Source: [Muricauda] lutisoli (nom. illeg.)
GTDB taxonomy: Bacteria > Bacteroidota > Bacteroidia > Flavobacteriales > Flavobacteriaceae
NCBI RefSeq assembly: GCF_017313105.1
Contig: NZ_JAFLND010000002.1
Span: forward strand, 682,001-746,000
Length of the DNA stretch: 64,000 nucleotides
Direction of reading: 5' to 3'
The stretch's first letter is position 1, and every line of letters begins with the position of its first letter. The notes beneath the pieces were generated by a model. That model made no database searches. It was not told the DNA's origin and worked only from the letters and a program-made list of their open reading frames with translations. Of this stretch, positions 53,993 to 63,861 are shown one piece after another. The translations under genes and the position numbers were made by a program.

Positions 53993-55204
53993 TTAGTACT
54001 CGTCCAGGTGCTCTGGGTATAAAAAGTTGTTGTACGGAAAGCGCGTTACATGGATATCACGTACAGCATCATAGACACGCTTTCTGAATTCGTCTATGTT
54101 TTCCTTGTTCAGAGCAGAAATGAACAAGGCTTTGTCGCCAAGTTTATTGAAATAGGTTTTTTTCCATTCTTCCAGGGTAAAATGTGCTTTGGTTCGCTCG
54201 GTCACTAAATCGTCTTCATCAATAGTTTCGGGAGTGTACCGGTCTATTTTGTTAAAAACCATAATACAGGGCTTGTCAGAACTATCTATTTCATCCAAAA
54301 TTTGATTTACAGAATCAATGTGCTCCTCAAAATTAGGATGCGAGATATCTACCACATGCAGTAAAAGGTCAGCTTCACGAACCTCGTCCAAAGTACTTTT
54401 AAAACTTTCGACCAACTGTGTGGGCAGTTTTCTAATAAAACCTACCGTATCACTCAAAAGAAAAGGAAGATTGCCCAAAACCACTTTACGAACCGTAGTG
54501 TCCAAGGTGGCAAAGAGCTTGTTTTCTGCAAAAACATCACTTTTACTGATCACGTTCATTAAGGTGGATTTCCCTACGTTGGTATATCCTACCAATGCAA
54601 CGCGTACCAAAGAACCCCGGTTACCGCGTTGGGTTTCCATTTGGCGGTCTATTTTGGCAAGTTTCTTTTTGAGCAAGGCTATTCGATCACGAACAATACG
54701 TCTATCCGTTTCAATTTCCGTTTCACCGGGACCACGCATACCAATACCCCCTCGCTGTCTTTCCAAGTGGGTCCAAAGACCGGTCAGTCTTGGCAATAAA
54801 TATTCATATTGTGCAAGTTCGACCTGTGTACGGGCATAACTTGTCTTGGCGCGCTGGGCAAAAATATCCAGAATCAAGCTGGTTCTATCCAGAACCTTAC
54901 AGCGGAGTAGCTTTTCAATATTGTTTTGCTGTGCCGGGGAGAGTTCATCATCAAAAATAACGGAACCGATATCATTTTCCTTGACATATTTGCGTACTTC
55001 TTCCATTTTACCACTCCCAATGTATGTTTTGGGATTGGGTACATCAACACGTTGCACGAATCTTTTCTCGACTTCGCCACCGGCAGTGTAGGTCAAAAAT
55101 TCAAGCTCATCCAAGTACTCCTTTACCTTATCTTCATTTTGGTGCTGGTTCATTACACCGATGAGTACCGCCTTTTCATATTCTATGGACTTCTTTTCTA
55201 GCAT
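53993..55204 (-). CDS. hflX: GTPase HflX
   Basis: A 403-residue HflX: N-terminal domain (NPKTYIGSGKMEEV, DDELSPAQQNNIE, RGGIGMRGPGETEIETDRR), G domain with P-loop GYTNVGKS (206-213), DTVGFIRKLP and NKID. It splits stalled ribosomes. The start is ATG 55204; a TTG directly before it is in frame. Confidence 0.95.
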   Translation of the reverse strand: MLEKKSIEYEKAVLIGVMNQHQNEDKVKEYLDELEFLTYTAGGEVEKRFVQRVDVPNPKTYIGSGKMEEVRKYVKENDIGSVIFDDELSPAQQNNIEKLLRCKVLDRTSLILDIFAQRAKTSYARTQVELAQYEYLLPRLTGLWTHLERQRGGIGMRGPGETEIETDRRIVRDRIALLKKKLAKIDRQMETQRGNRGSLVRVALVGYTNVGKSTLMNVISKSDVFAENKLFATLDTTVRKVVLGNLPFLLSDTVGFIRKLPTQLVESFKSTLDEVREADLLLHVVDISHPNFEEHIDSVNQILDEIDSSDKPCIMVFNKIDRYTPETIDEDDLVTERTKAHFTLEEWKKTYFNKLGDKALFISALNKENIDEFRKRVYDAVRDIHVTRFPYNNFLYPEHLDEY

Positions 55205-55221
55205 CAAATGGGTTTAGGATA

Positions 55222-55229
55222 CAAATTTA
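55222..55229 (-). promoter_or_regulatory. candidate -7 element of hflX
   Basis: On the minus strand TAAATTTG (55229-55222) matches TAnnTTTG; transcription would start about 10 bp before the ATG. No TTG is found at the usual distance upstream. Confidence 0.35.
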
Positions 55230-55349
55230 CGTAATGTTTTGAAGCTGTTTTATGCTTTTCGCCTTTAAGGGCCGATGAACACGGGAAAAGTCTATTAATT
55301 GATGGGATTCTTCCCTATCTTGATGCCTTAAACCAAACCAACCAAAAAA

Positions 55350-58109
55350 ATGCTAAGATTTCAATCTCTTACTAACCAAAAAAAATATGTTTTTTCAGAA
55401 TTTATCCTTGGTTTTGTACTGTTGACACTGATATTTCCAGTGGACCTGCAGGCTCAAAATTCATCCATTCCACACCCTGATGATGTTATTGGATTTGAGG
55501 TAGGCTCGGATTTTCATTTGGCCACTTACAAGCAATCCATTGAATACTTTAAAAAACTGGACGCTGCCAGTGACCTGGTAGAAATGCGGGAAACGGGTAA
55601 AACTTCAGAAGGTCGTACCTGGTATTATGTTCTGATTTCTTCCAAAGAAAACTTGGGCAAGATCGACCATTACAAGGAAATATCACAAAAATTGGCCCAC
55701 CCAAAAGGAATGTCCCGTGAAGAAGCCAAAAACTTGGCCGTAGAGGGCAAGGCCATTGTGGACTTAAGTGGGGGATTACATGCTTCAGAAGTCGCAGGGG
55801 CACAACATATCATTACATTGGCCCATCAAATTGTAACCGAGGCAGACACCAAAAAATTTAAACCCATTCTGGACAATGTTATTTTGGTGTTATGGCCATC
55901 GTTAAACCCAGATGGTCAAGATATTATTGTAAACTGGTATATGTCCAACGTGGGAACACATTATGAAACAGCAAGGACACCATGGCTTTATCAAAAATAT
56001 GTGGGACATGACAATAATAGGGATGCGTATATGCTCAATATGCTGGAGTCTCGGGTTGTGGGCAGAACATGGAGGGAATGGGAACCGAATGTGATTCATG
56101 TCCATCATCAATCCTCACCTTTCCCAACCCGAATTTGGTTGCCTCCCTTTGCTGAGCCCATTGCGCCGCAAACACCACCCATTGTTGCCCGTGAGGTGAA
56201 CATGATCGGAATGGCCATGGCACAAGAATTGGAAACCGAAGGTTTGCCTGGGGCCGTGCACATGGGTAAGGGTTTTGATGCTTGGTATCCCGGGTACATT
56301 GATTATTTGCCCGTGATGCAGAACATTCCATCATTTTGGACCGAAACGGCATTGTACCGATATGCTACCCCTTATTTTTATACCATTCGGGATTTTCCTG
56401 AACATAGAAAGGACTTAAGGGTGGAATCTCTTTACAACAGCCCATGGAAAGGTGGTTGGTGGCGATTGAGTGATGCCATGCAGTATATGCAAACCGCTTC
56501 GATTGCCGTATTGGACTATTCTGCCAAGTATAAGGAAACCTTGTTGTTCAACAAATATCAGGCTGCGGTAACCACCATTGAAAAATATAAAAATGAAGCT
56601 CCTTATGCCTACATCATCCCTCAAAAACAACGAGACCCTGTTCGCCCGGTCGAACTTTTAAAGCGTTTGGCTTTCAATGGAGTAAAAATCTCCCAATTGG
56701 ACCAACCAATGGAATATTCGGGGGTTACCTATCCCAAAGGTACTTGGGTGATACCCATGGATCAAGAGTTTGCCGAAATGGCGCGTCAGGTATTGGATGT
56801 TCAAGTGTATCCTGATTTAAGGGAATCCCCGGATGGGCCCCTGGAACAACCTTATGATGCTGCAGGATGGACCCTTCCTTTTCAGATGGAAGTGGATGTG
56901 GTTACGGGAACTATTCCTTTAACGGATGTATTTAGGGAAGCTTTGATACCTGTTGAAGGTAATCCCCTAAATACCACAGATGATGAAGAACAGGACCTGA
57001 ACAAAACCGATTTTGCCCCAGGAGCAGGTTTTGATACGAATAAAGTGGCAGCAGGTATTAAACCAATGTCCGGAACCCTCCGAGGCAACGGAAGCACATT
57101 GTGGCTAGATCCGGCACAGAACAATATTTTTCGGGTTTTAGGAGAGGCCATTAAAAATGGCTACAGCATTGGTTATAACTCGGATACCAAAAAATATGGG
57201 GTAAGAGGTGTTTCACGAAGTAAAATAAATCAATGGATCAAGGAGTATGCGATCCACGCCAGCATGGGCTCAGGGTATGGTGATTCCAAAGTGAAATCCA
57301 GGATTGGCCTTTACCGTCCATGGACGGCAAGCATGGATATGGGATGGACCCGTTGGTTGCTGGATAATTTTGGTATTCCTTATGCCTCTGTCAGGGACAT
57401 GGATTTTAAATCCAATAATCTAAAAGATCGTTTTGATGTAATCGTAATGGCCTCCGAATGGCCAGGATCCATTGAAAACGGTTTGGAGCCCGGTTCAGCG
57501 CCACCGGAATATGCAGGAGGATTGGGTGAACTCGGTATCCGCAACTTGAATGCTTTTGTGGAACAGGGAGGAACATTGATCACGTTGAACCGAAGCTCGG
57601 ATTTTGCCATCAACGCGCTGCACCTACCGGTAAAGAATGTGGTGGACAAAGTGGGCAGGGCAAAATTTTTCACCGGAGGTTCCATTGTTCAGGTGGAAAC
57701 CAACCCAAGCCATCCGGTTATGGCGGGAATGCTCCAGAAATCCAATGTTTTTGTATATAACAGTCCTGTTTTTAGTACTGAAGAAGGATTTGAGGGGGAA
57801 GTATTGGCCAAGTACCAGAAAAAAGGTTCTCCTTTAATGTCCGGATTCTTGGTAGGGGAAGAATATATGAACGGAAATGCTGTGGCGTTGGATGTAAATC
57901 ATGGCAAGGGCCATGTTCTATTGTTTGGATATCAGCCCCAGTGGAGAGGTCAGTCCATGGGAACGTTTAGGACCCTGTTCAATGCCCTTCTGTATGCAAA
58001 TGATATGCCCAATGTAGATCGCGAGGTTTCCGAGGATTGGCTGTTTATACAAAGTAATCTTGATAAAGATAAATCGAATAACAAAGATGTAGACCCTAAT
58101 AAGAAATAG
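55350..58109 (+). CDS. secreted M14 family zinc carboxypeptidase-like protein
   Basis: A 919-residue exported protein: signal peptide (about 14-36, VDLQAQ) and an M14 domain (about 50-340) with zinc ligands in LHASEVAG (His144, Glu147) and in IHVHHQ (His250-253), and catalytic Glu332 in SFWTETALY. The rest (about 380-900) has no motif I know beyond a GATase1-like fold (VIVMASEWPG). It probably cleaves peptides in the periplasm or outside. No type IX sorting tail is seen. Confidence 0.85.
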   Translation: MLRFQSLTNQKKYVFSEFILGFVLLTLIFPVDLQAQNSSIPHPDDVIGFEVGSDFHLATYKQSIEYFKKLDAASDLVEMRETGKTSEGRTWYYVLISSKENLGKIDHYKEISQKLAHPKGMSREEAKNLAVEGKAIVDLSGGLHASEVAGAQHIITLAHQIVTEADTKKFKPILDNVILVLWPSLNPDGQDIIVNWYMSNVGTHYETARTPWLYQKYVGHDNNRDAYMLNMLESRVVGRTWREWEPNVIHVHHQSSPFPTRIWLPPFAEPIAPQTPPIVAREVNMIGMAMAQELETEGLPGAVHMGKGFDAWYPGYIDYLPVMQNIPSFWTETALYRYATPYFYTIRDFPEHRKDLRVESLYNSPWKGGWWRLSDAMQYMQTASIAVLDYSAKYKETLLFNKYQAAVTTIEKYKNEAPYAYIIPQKQRDPVRPVELLKRLAFNGVKISQLDQPMEYSGVTYPKGTWVIPMDQEFAEMARQVLDVQVYPDLRESPDGPLEQPYDAAGWTLPFQMEVDVVTGTIPLTDVFREALIPVEGNPLNTTDDEEQDLNKTDFAPGAGFDTNKVAAGIKPMSGTLRGNGSTLWLDPAQNNIFRVLGEAIKNGYSIGYNSDTKKYGVRGVSRSKINQWIKEYAIHASMGSGYGDSKVKSRIGLYRPWTASMDMGWTRWLLDNFGIPYASVRDMDFKSNNLKDRFDVIVMASEWPGSIENGLEPGSAPPEYAGGLGELGIRNLNAFVEQGGTLITLNRSSDFAINALHLPVKNVVDKVGRAKFFTGGSIVQVETNPSHPVMAGMLQKSNVFVYNSPVFSTEEGFEGEVLAKYQKKGSPLMSGFLVGEEYMNGNAVALDVNHGKGHVLLFGYQPQWRGQSMGTFRTLFNALLYANDMPNVDREVSEDWLFIQSNLDKDKSNNKDVDPNKK

Positions 58110-58114
58110 TAACA

Positions 58115-59059
58115 TTGCGGAAAAAGGAAAACAGATATACCATAGCATTTTATAATCTAGAAAACTTTTTTGATACCAAGGACGACCCTTATTTGTTGGA
58201 TGATGATTTTACGCCCAAGGGATTTAAAAAATGGAACAGATCAAAGTTTTGGAAAAAAGCAAAGAAGATTGCTAGGGCAGTTTCAAAAATTGGTTTGAAA
58301 GATAGCGGGTATCCACCGGTTTTGGTAGGTATGGCCGAGGTGGAAAACAAAGGAGTGATCGAAACTCTTTTGCAAACCAAAAAACTTCGGAATTTGAATT
58401 ATGGTGTTATTCATTTTGACTCTCCTGATGAAAGGGGAATCGACACGGCCCTGATCTACGACAAAGGACATTTTTCGGTTTTGGATGCAGAGACTATTCC
58501 TTTAATAGTTCAAAATACCGATGGAGAGCGCGACTTAACGCGGGACATTCTGTATGTACACGGTAAGCTGCATAAAGAAGAAATCCATGTTTTTGTAAAC
58601 CACTGGCCATCCCGAAGGCAAGGAGCCGAAGAGACCAGCTATAAGCGAATTAAAGCGGCGGAAATTATGCTACAAGAGATTGATGAGATCAAAGCTGATC
58701 AGCCAAATATCATTATTATGGGTGATTTTAATGATGACCCCAATTCGGAGAGTATACAAACCCTTATGAATACCGGAAAGTTCATTAACCCAATGCAAAA
58801 GTTATTGTCTCCCACATCGGGCAGTGCAAATTATAGGGGGGAATGGAGCCTTTTTGATCAAATATTGATTTCCCATAGTTTTTTAAACTATGAAAAGGGA
58901 ACCCACAGCTTTGTAAAAGCAAAAATATTCTCGCCCCGTTTTTTAAAGCAATGGAAGGGCAGGTATAGAGGCAATCCGTTCAGGACTTTTGCCGGATCAA
59001 AATATTTGGGAGGTTATAGCGATCACTTTCCAGTATATATCGTTTTAGATGACAATTAA
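58115..59059 (+). CDS. endonuclease/exonuclease/phosphatase family protein
   Basis: A 314-residue EEP-fold protein with AFYNLENFFDT, MAEVENKGVIE, NHWPSRRQG, IIMGDFNDDPNSE and YSDHFPVYI, the metal and catalytic blocks of the family. No signal peptide is visible. It starts with TTG at 58115, 5 bp after the peptidase gene. The substrate (nucleic acid or phosphoester) cannot be told. Confidence 0.88.
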   Translation: MRKKENRYTIAFYNLENFFDTKDDPYLLDDDFTPKGFKKWNRSKFWKKAKKIARAVSKIGLKDSGYPPVLVGMAEVENKGVIETLLQTKKLRNLNYGVIHFDSPDERGIDTALIYDKGHFSVLDAETIPLIVQNTDGERDLTRDILYVHGKLHKEEIHVFVNHWPSRRQGAEETSYKRIKAAEIMLQEIDEIKADQPNIIIMGDFNDDPNSESIQTLMNTGKFINPMQKLLSPTSGSANYRGEWSLFDQILISHSFLNYEKGTHSFVKAKIFSPRFLKQWKGRYRGNPFRTFAGSKYLGGYSDHFPVYIVLDDN

Positions 59060-59213
59060 AATATGTAAGAAAATAGTTACACCACATAAAAGTTAATTTT
59101 CACAACATATTGAGGTAAAACACTATGTATTTCGTCGAATAAAGTAGGAATTTTATCGATGATTTCTACATATCCTCTTATATTAGTAGTCCAAATCTTA
59201 CCTAAACTTAATT

Positions 59214-61409
59214 ATGGACTACAGATTTCCTTTAGGGGCCAAGGGAGTTATCTTCTCCATTTTATTCTTGCTTTTAGGCATTTTCCCTACTCATGCCCAA
59301 TCCAAGAAAGCCAAAGAAAACATACGTTTTTCCTACGATCAAGGAAAAATATCCACAGTTATTTCCGAAATGGAAATGGAACACCGTTCCAAGCTACGTA
59401 AAATAGGCGAGTTGATAAAGTCCAAAGGACTTACGGTATCAGAGAAAAGCAACAACGGTACCCAAATAGCATTAAAAGATATAGGCACCGATGGCACCCC
59501 ACTTTATTATACCACACTTAACGACCCTGCCTCCCAAACTTCGAGAGCACATACACTTTATGATAAAGGCCTATTGAATTTGGGCTTAACGGGATCCAAT
59601 ATGGAAGTGGGTGTCTGGGATTCGGGGGTGGCACTAGCTTCCCATCAGGAGTTTGACACCCGCGCAAAAAATGCCGATAATGCGGATGAGATTAGCCTAC
59701 ACGCTACTTTGGTTACTGGAAATTTGATTTCGGCCGGGGTAGAGCCCAATGCCAAAGGTGTTGCATACGGCGCTCAGGCGTTGACCCACGATTGGAGCCG
59801 CGATAAAATTGAAGTGGCCGAAGCTGCCGCGAATGGAATGCTTTTAAGTAACCATTCCTATGGAATTTTGTCCGATAGGGTTCCGGATTGGTATTTTGGG
59901 GCATATATTAAGGTTAGCCAAGATTGGGATAGGATCATGTACAACGCCCCATACTATTTAATGGTAACCGCTGCGGGCAATGCTCAAAAATCCTATGATA
60001 ACGAAGCTCCTAATTTCGGAAAAACTGCAGACGGTTTCGATTTGTTGCTTGGCTTTACCACAACAAAAAACGGACTGACCATTGCCGGTGCCAATACCGA
60101 AATTGATAGTAATGGTGATTTGAAAAAGGCATCCGTTGCCGGTTACAGTAGTTTTGGGCCTGTTGATGATGGCCGCGTAAAGCCCGATTTGGCTGGCGAT
60201 GGAGGTAACATACTTTCCACAAGCTCCGCTACCAACAGTAGTTATCAGGTCTCCGCTGGAACTTCAATGGCTGCACCGGGCGTAACAGGTACACTTTTAT
60301 TGTTGCAACAGTATTATGAAGAAATGTTCGGCAACTATATGAAAGCTGCAACATTAAAAGGACTTGCGCTTCATACTGCAGATGATGTTGATGCCAAAGG
60401 ACCCGATTACAAAATGGGCTGGGGCATTATGAATGCCAAATCTGCAGCAGAGGTGCTTCAGAATAAAGACTATACCACCTTGGTGAACGAAGAAAGCCTA
60501 TCAAACATCGAAACCTATAGCATCACGGTAAATGCAATTGAAGGTACTCCGTTGGTTGCTTCCATTTCTTGGACCGATCCAGAATCGGAAAATATCAACA
60601 GAGGGGAGCTTAACAGTACTACCGCGGCTTTGGTGAACGATTTGGATATTAGGATAACCAAGGATGGGGAAACCTATTTCCCATGGAAGTTAAATCCCGC
60701 AAAAGCAAACGATGCCGCTACCAAAGGAGACAACAAAGTAGATCCTTTTGAGCGGGTTGAGGTGGAAAACGCAAGTGGAGCATATACCATCACAATTTCG
60801 CATAAGGGTGTATTGAAAAATGAATTCCAAGATTTCTCCTTGATCGTTACAGGTGCACAAATATCCGGCTGCTCCATTGAAACTCCTTCGGATGTATCTT
60901 TGGAAAACGCATCGATGGAGGGTACGACCATTTCTTGGAAAGAAGCGGAAGACACCTTGTTCGAAGTACAGTACAAAAGTATTGATTCGGACAACTGGGA
61001 CAGTGAATTGATTTGGGATAACAGTTTTGAACTTGCTGCCTTGGAAGAGGGCAAAGTATACGAAGCTCGTGTTCGTGCAATTTGTACCGAGAGTGCGGTA
61101 TCTGAATTCTCCGATACCATCGAATTTGAATTCAATGGGGCCGAAACTGCTTTGATAGAAAATACGACCATGTTTGTTCCACAGGAATTGAACATCTCCG
61201 TATATCCCAATCCGACCGTCGACTATTTGAATGTAAATGCGGACCTGTCCAAAGATGCCGAGTTCTCCATCGTAACTACATCGGGGAATATCATCAAAAA
61301 GGGCAAGACAGCGGGTTCCATTAATGTATCGTCCCTTTCTTCAGGATTGTATGTATTGGTTGTTCAGGATTACGCGGGCATCAAAAGCACGAAGTTTTAT
61401 AAAAACTAG
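59214..61409 (+). CDS. secreted S8 subtilase with type IX sorting domain
   Basis: A 731-residue protein: signal peptide (1-29), subtilase domain with Asp136 (VWDSGV), His163 (SLHATLVTG, differing from the usual HGTHVAG) and Ser351 (GTSMAAPG), a beta domain, a fibronectin III-like domain (about 555-640) and a C-terminal type A sorting domain (about 657-731: ISVYPNPTVDYLNV, GLYVLVV). It is exported by the type IX system and digests external protein. The 154-bp gap before it has no clear promoter. Confidence 0.92.
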   Translation: MDYRFPLGAKGVIFSILFLLLGIFPTHAQSKKAKENIRFSYDQGKISTVISEMEMEHRSKLRKIGELIKSKGLTVSEKSNNGTQIALKDIGTDGTPLYYTTLNDPASQTSRAHTLYDKGLLNLGLTGSNMEVGVWDSGVALASHQEFDTRAKNADNADEISLHATLVTGNLISAGVEPNAKGVAYGAQALTHDWSRDKIEVAEAAANGMLLSNHSYGILSDRVPDWYFGAYIKVSQDWDRIMYNAPYYLMVTAAGNAQKSYDNEAPNFGKTADGFDLLLGFTTTKNGLTIAGANTEIDSNGDLKKASVAGYSSFGPVDDGRVKPDLAGDGGNILSTSSATNSSYQVSAGTSMAAPGVTGTLLLLQQYYEEMFGNYMKAATLKGLALHTADDVDAKGPDYKMGWGIMNAKSAAEVLQNKDYTTLVNEESLSNIETYSITVNAIEGTPLVASISWTDPESENINRGELNSTTAALVNDLDIRITKDGETYFPWKLNPAKANDAATKGDNKVDPFERVEVENASGAYTITISHKGVLKNEFQDFSLIVTGAQISGCSIETPSDVSLENASMEGTTISWKEAEDTLFEVQYKSIDSDNWDSELIWDNSFELAALEEGKVYEARVRAICTESAVSEFSDTIEFEFNGAETALIENTTMFVPQELNISVYPNPTVDYLNVNADLSKDAEFSIVTTSGNIIKKGKTAGSINVSSLSSGLYVLVVQDYAGIKSTKFYKN

Positions 61410-61430
61410 TTCCAATAATCGATTGGTAAT

Positions 61431-61463
61431 AGATTCTTCGCTGCGCTCAGAATGACAATTGTC
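61431..61463 (+). repeat. partial copy of the TTGTCATTC repeat family
   Basis: AGATTCTTCG-CTGCGCTCAGAATGACAA (61431-61458) is the right end of a family common in flavobacterial intergenic regions, directly followed by TTGTCCTGAAC, so two ends meet head to head in the palindrome GACAATTGTC (61454-61463). Between convergent genes. Confidence 0.5.
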
Positions 61464-61506
61464 CTGAACCCTTGACCATCGCCTTTTTACGTTTCACCAA
61501 AAGAAA

Positions 61507-62220
61507 TCAAACCTTTTTGATTTCATCATCCGATAAAAGTTCCTCATTACGTAGTCGCAAGAATACCTGGGCTGTGGTCACCACATCCAATTCGCAATAG
61601 TTGATGATCCGGTCAATATCATTTTCCTTGTAGAATACATCTTTTACCATACTACCATCCATATCTTCCTTGGGAGATGGAATCCCCAGTACATGGGCCA
61701 GCAGTTTTAAGGAGGTAAAGTGCTTGTAGTCGCCAAATTTCCAAAGTTCCATGGTGTCCAGATGAGGTACTTCCCATGGTTTTTTCCCGAACAAATCCAG
61801 TTTATAGGGTAGGTTGATGCCGTTTATGATCATTCTGCGGGCGATATAAGGGAAATCGAACTCCTTGCCGTTATGGGCACACAAAAGATGTTTTACACTG
61901 CTAAAATAGCCTGTGAGCAGCTGTTTGAACTCTTTTAGTATTGTAGTTTCTTCACCATAAAAGGAAGTGGTCCTAAAGGTTCTTAGATCACCTTGCATCT
62001 TAAAATAGCCTACGGAAATGCAGACTATTTTGCCAAATTCGGCCCAAATGCCCGCACGTTCATAAAACTCCTCGGGTGTGAATTCATCTTTGCGCTGGTA
62101 CTGTGTTTTTTGCTCCCATAATTGCTGGGAGGTTTCATCCAAGTCGGCGAAATGTTGTTGTTGGGGTACGGTCTCGATATCCAAAAAGAGGATATGCTCC
62201 AGGTTAAGTTTATAAAGCAT
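61507..62220 (-). CDS. 3'-5' exonuclease (DEDD type)
   Basis: A 237-residue RNase H-fold exonuclease: Exo I with Asp14 and Glu16 (FLDIETVPQ), Exo II AHNGKEFDFPYI, Exo III YCELDVVTT. It removes nucleotides from DNA or RNA 3' ends. It is 9 bp after the alkyltransferase gene in a three-gene minus-strand operon. Confidence 0.88.
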   Translation of the reverse strand: MLYKLNLEHILFLDIETVPQQQHFADLDETSQQLWEQKTQYQRKDEFTPEEFYERAGIWAEFGKIVCISVGYFKMQGDLRTFRTTSFYGEETTILKEFKQLLTGYFSSVKHLLCAHNGKEFDFPYIARRMIINGINLPYKLDLFGKKPWEVPHLDTMELWKFGDYKHFTSLKLLAHVLGIPSPKEDMDGSMVKDVFYKENDIDRIINYCELDVVTTAQVFLRLRNEELLSDDEIKKV

Positions 62221-62229
62221 GGTAGTAAA

Positions 62230-62700
62230 TTAAAAAAGAGTCGTCTGCTTTGCAGGGCTCTCGTGTTCCAATAACCATTTTTTTCTATGCAGTCCACCTG
62301 CATATCCTGTGAGGTCTCCGTTGGTTCCGATTACACGATGACAGGGAACCACAATCCAAAGTGGATTTTTGCCATTGGCCGAGGCTACTGCACGAATGGC
62401 CTTTACATCACCGAGTTGTTTGGAAAGTTCCAAATAAGAAACGGTTTTTCCAAAAGGTATTTTTAAAAGGGCATCCCAAACTTTCTTTTGAAAATCGGTG
62501 CCATTGGGATTCAATTTAAGGTCAAATACCGTTCGGTCTCCATCAAAATATTCCTGAAATTGACGAACAGCATCTTTTAAATCATCAGGAATAATACCGA
62601 TTGGTTTTTTATTGTTCAGAACCGTAACGGAGCTCAGGCCATTTGCATCACCTTCTAACTTTGCGGTTCCGATAGGTGTTTGTATATAAGCAACTTCCAT
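62230..62700 (-). CDS. ogt: methylated-DNA-protein-cysteine methyltransferase
   Basis: A 156-residue O6-alkylguanine transferase with the acceptor Cys120 in PCHRVIG, preceded by IRAVASANGKNP. It repairs O6-methylguanine in a single self-inactivating step. Its start overlaps the stop of the upstream CNNM gene by one base. Confidence 0.95.
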   Translation of the reverse strand: MEVAYIQTPIGTAKLEGDANGLSSVTVLNNKKPIGIIPDDLKDAVRQFQEYFDGDRTVFDLKLNPNGTDFQKKVWDALLKIPFGKTVSYLELSKQLGDVKAIRAVASANGKNPLWIVVPCHRVIGTNGDLTGYAGGLHRKKWLLEHESPAKQTTLF

Positions 62701-63821
62701 TACTCTATTTCATCTTCATCTTCAATAATTCCCAATCGCTTTGCTCTAGCGTGCCAGTTCTTTCTGGCCAGCTTTTGAAGGTCTTCCACATTGTCACTTT
62801 CGTCCATGATCTCGAAACCGAGCAAGGTTTCTATCACATCTTCCATAGTCACCAATCCGCTTACCGAACCGTACTCGTCCACCACTAAGGAAATATGTTC
62901 TCTTTTCTGAACAAACTTTTTGAAAAGCTCGTTAATGGACTTGCTGCGGTTGGTCACCAATAGTTCTCTTCTTATGGTAGACAAGGTTTGGTTGCCTTTT
63001 TTATTGATAATTGCTTCCAACAGTTCGTCCTTTAAAAAGAAACCTGTAATGTTGTCCATGCGATCCTTGTACAGTGGTATTCTGGAGAAGCGCAAGGGTC
63101 TGTTTTTTTCAAAAAACTCTTTAATGGGCATGTCTTCCGAAGCAATCTTCATTACGGTTCTCGGGGTCATTACATCGCGGGCCAGGATTTCATCAAAATA
63201 AAGCAGGTTTTTGATCATCTTAGATTCCGATTCCTTGAATACTCCTTCTTCGTGGGCGATTTCCGTCATGGCACTAAAATCCTCACGACTCAATATGCTC
63301 CCATGTTCCCCTTTTGCACCGACCAGCTTGGTAAAAAGTTGCAACAGCCATAAGAGTCCTGTCCATTTTAAAATGAATACCATAATGTTCAGCGCCTTGC
63401 TGGTAAAGTTGGCCAACTGCTTCCAAAAAGTAGCCCCAATGGTTTTTGGGATGATCTCCGAGGCCACCAAGATCAATATGGTCATTAACGTGGAAACAAT
63501 CCCCACCATAAGATCTTCAGTAAAGGTGAAACCAAAAATGGTTCGCTCGGTGCTTCCATACATTTCGGCATAAGCAACTTTTGCCTGTACCCCCACCAAA
63601 ATGGCACCGACCGTATGCGCGATGGTATTGAGGGTCAGGATAGCGATCAGCGGTTTGTCAACGTCCTTTTTAAGGGTTTCCAATGTGGCTGCGTAATCTT
63701 TTCCCTCTTGCTTTTTTACATTGATGAAGGTAGGTGTGATGCTCAATAGCACCGCCTCCAGAATGGAGCACAAAAAGGAGAAAAAGATGGAAATAAGGGC
63801 ATAAAATATTAGTAGTCCCAT
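62700..63821 (-). CDS. CNNM/CBS domain membrane protein (hemolysin/CorC-like)
   Basis: A 373-residue protein: CNNM (DUF21) membrane domain with about four helices (1-190), then a CBS pair (MTPRTVMKI ... VVDEYGSVSGLVTMEDVIE). The C-terminal CorC_HlyC domain of many members is missing or very short, since the protein ends soon after the second CBS unit. Relatives export Mg2+ or Na+. First gene of the minus-strand operon. Confidence 0.9.
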   Translation of the reverse strand: MGLLIFYALISIFFSFLCSILEAVLLSITPTFINVKKQEGKDYAATLETLKKDVDKPLIAILTLNTIAHTVGAILVGVQAKVAYAEMYGSTERTIFGFTFTEDLMVGIVSTLMTILILVASEIIPKTIGATFWKQLANFTSKALNIMVFILKWTGLLWLLQLFTKLVGAKGEHGSILSREDFSAMTEIAHEEGVFKESESKMIKNLLYFDEILARDVMTPRTVMKIASEDMPIKEFFEKNRPLRFSRIPLYKDRMDNITGFFLKDELLEAIINKKGNQTLSTIRRELLVTNRSKSINELFKKFVQKREHISLVVDEYGSVSGLVTMEDVIETLLGFEIMDESDNVEDLQKLARKNWHARAKRLGIIEDEDEIE

Positions 63822-63861
63822 AGGATGGCAGAATCTTTAGTACCAAGATAGGGAATAGGAA

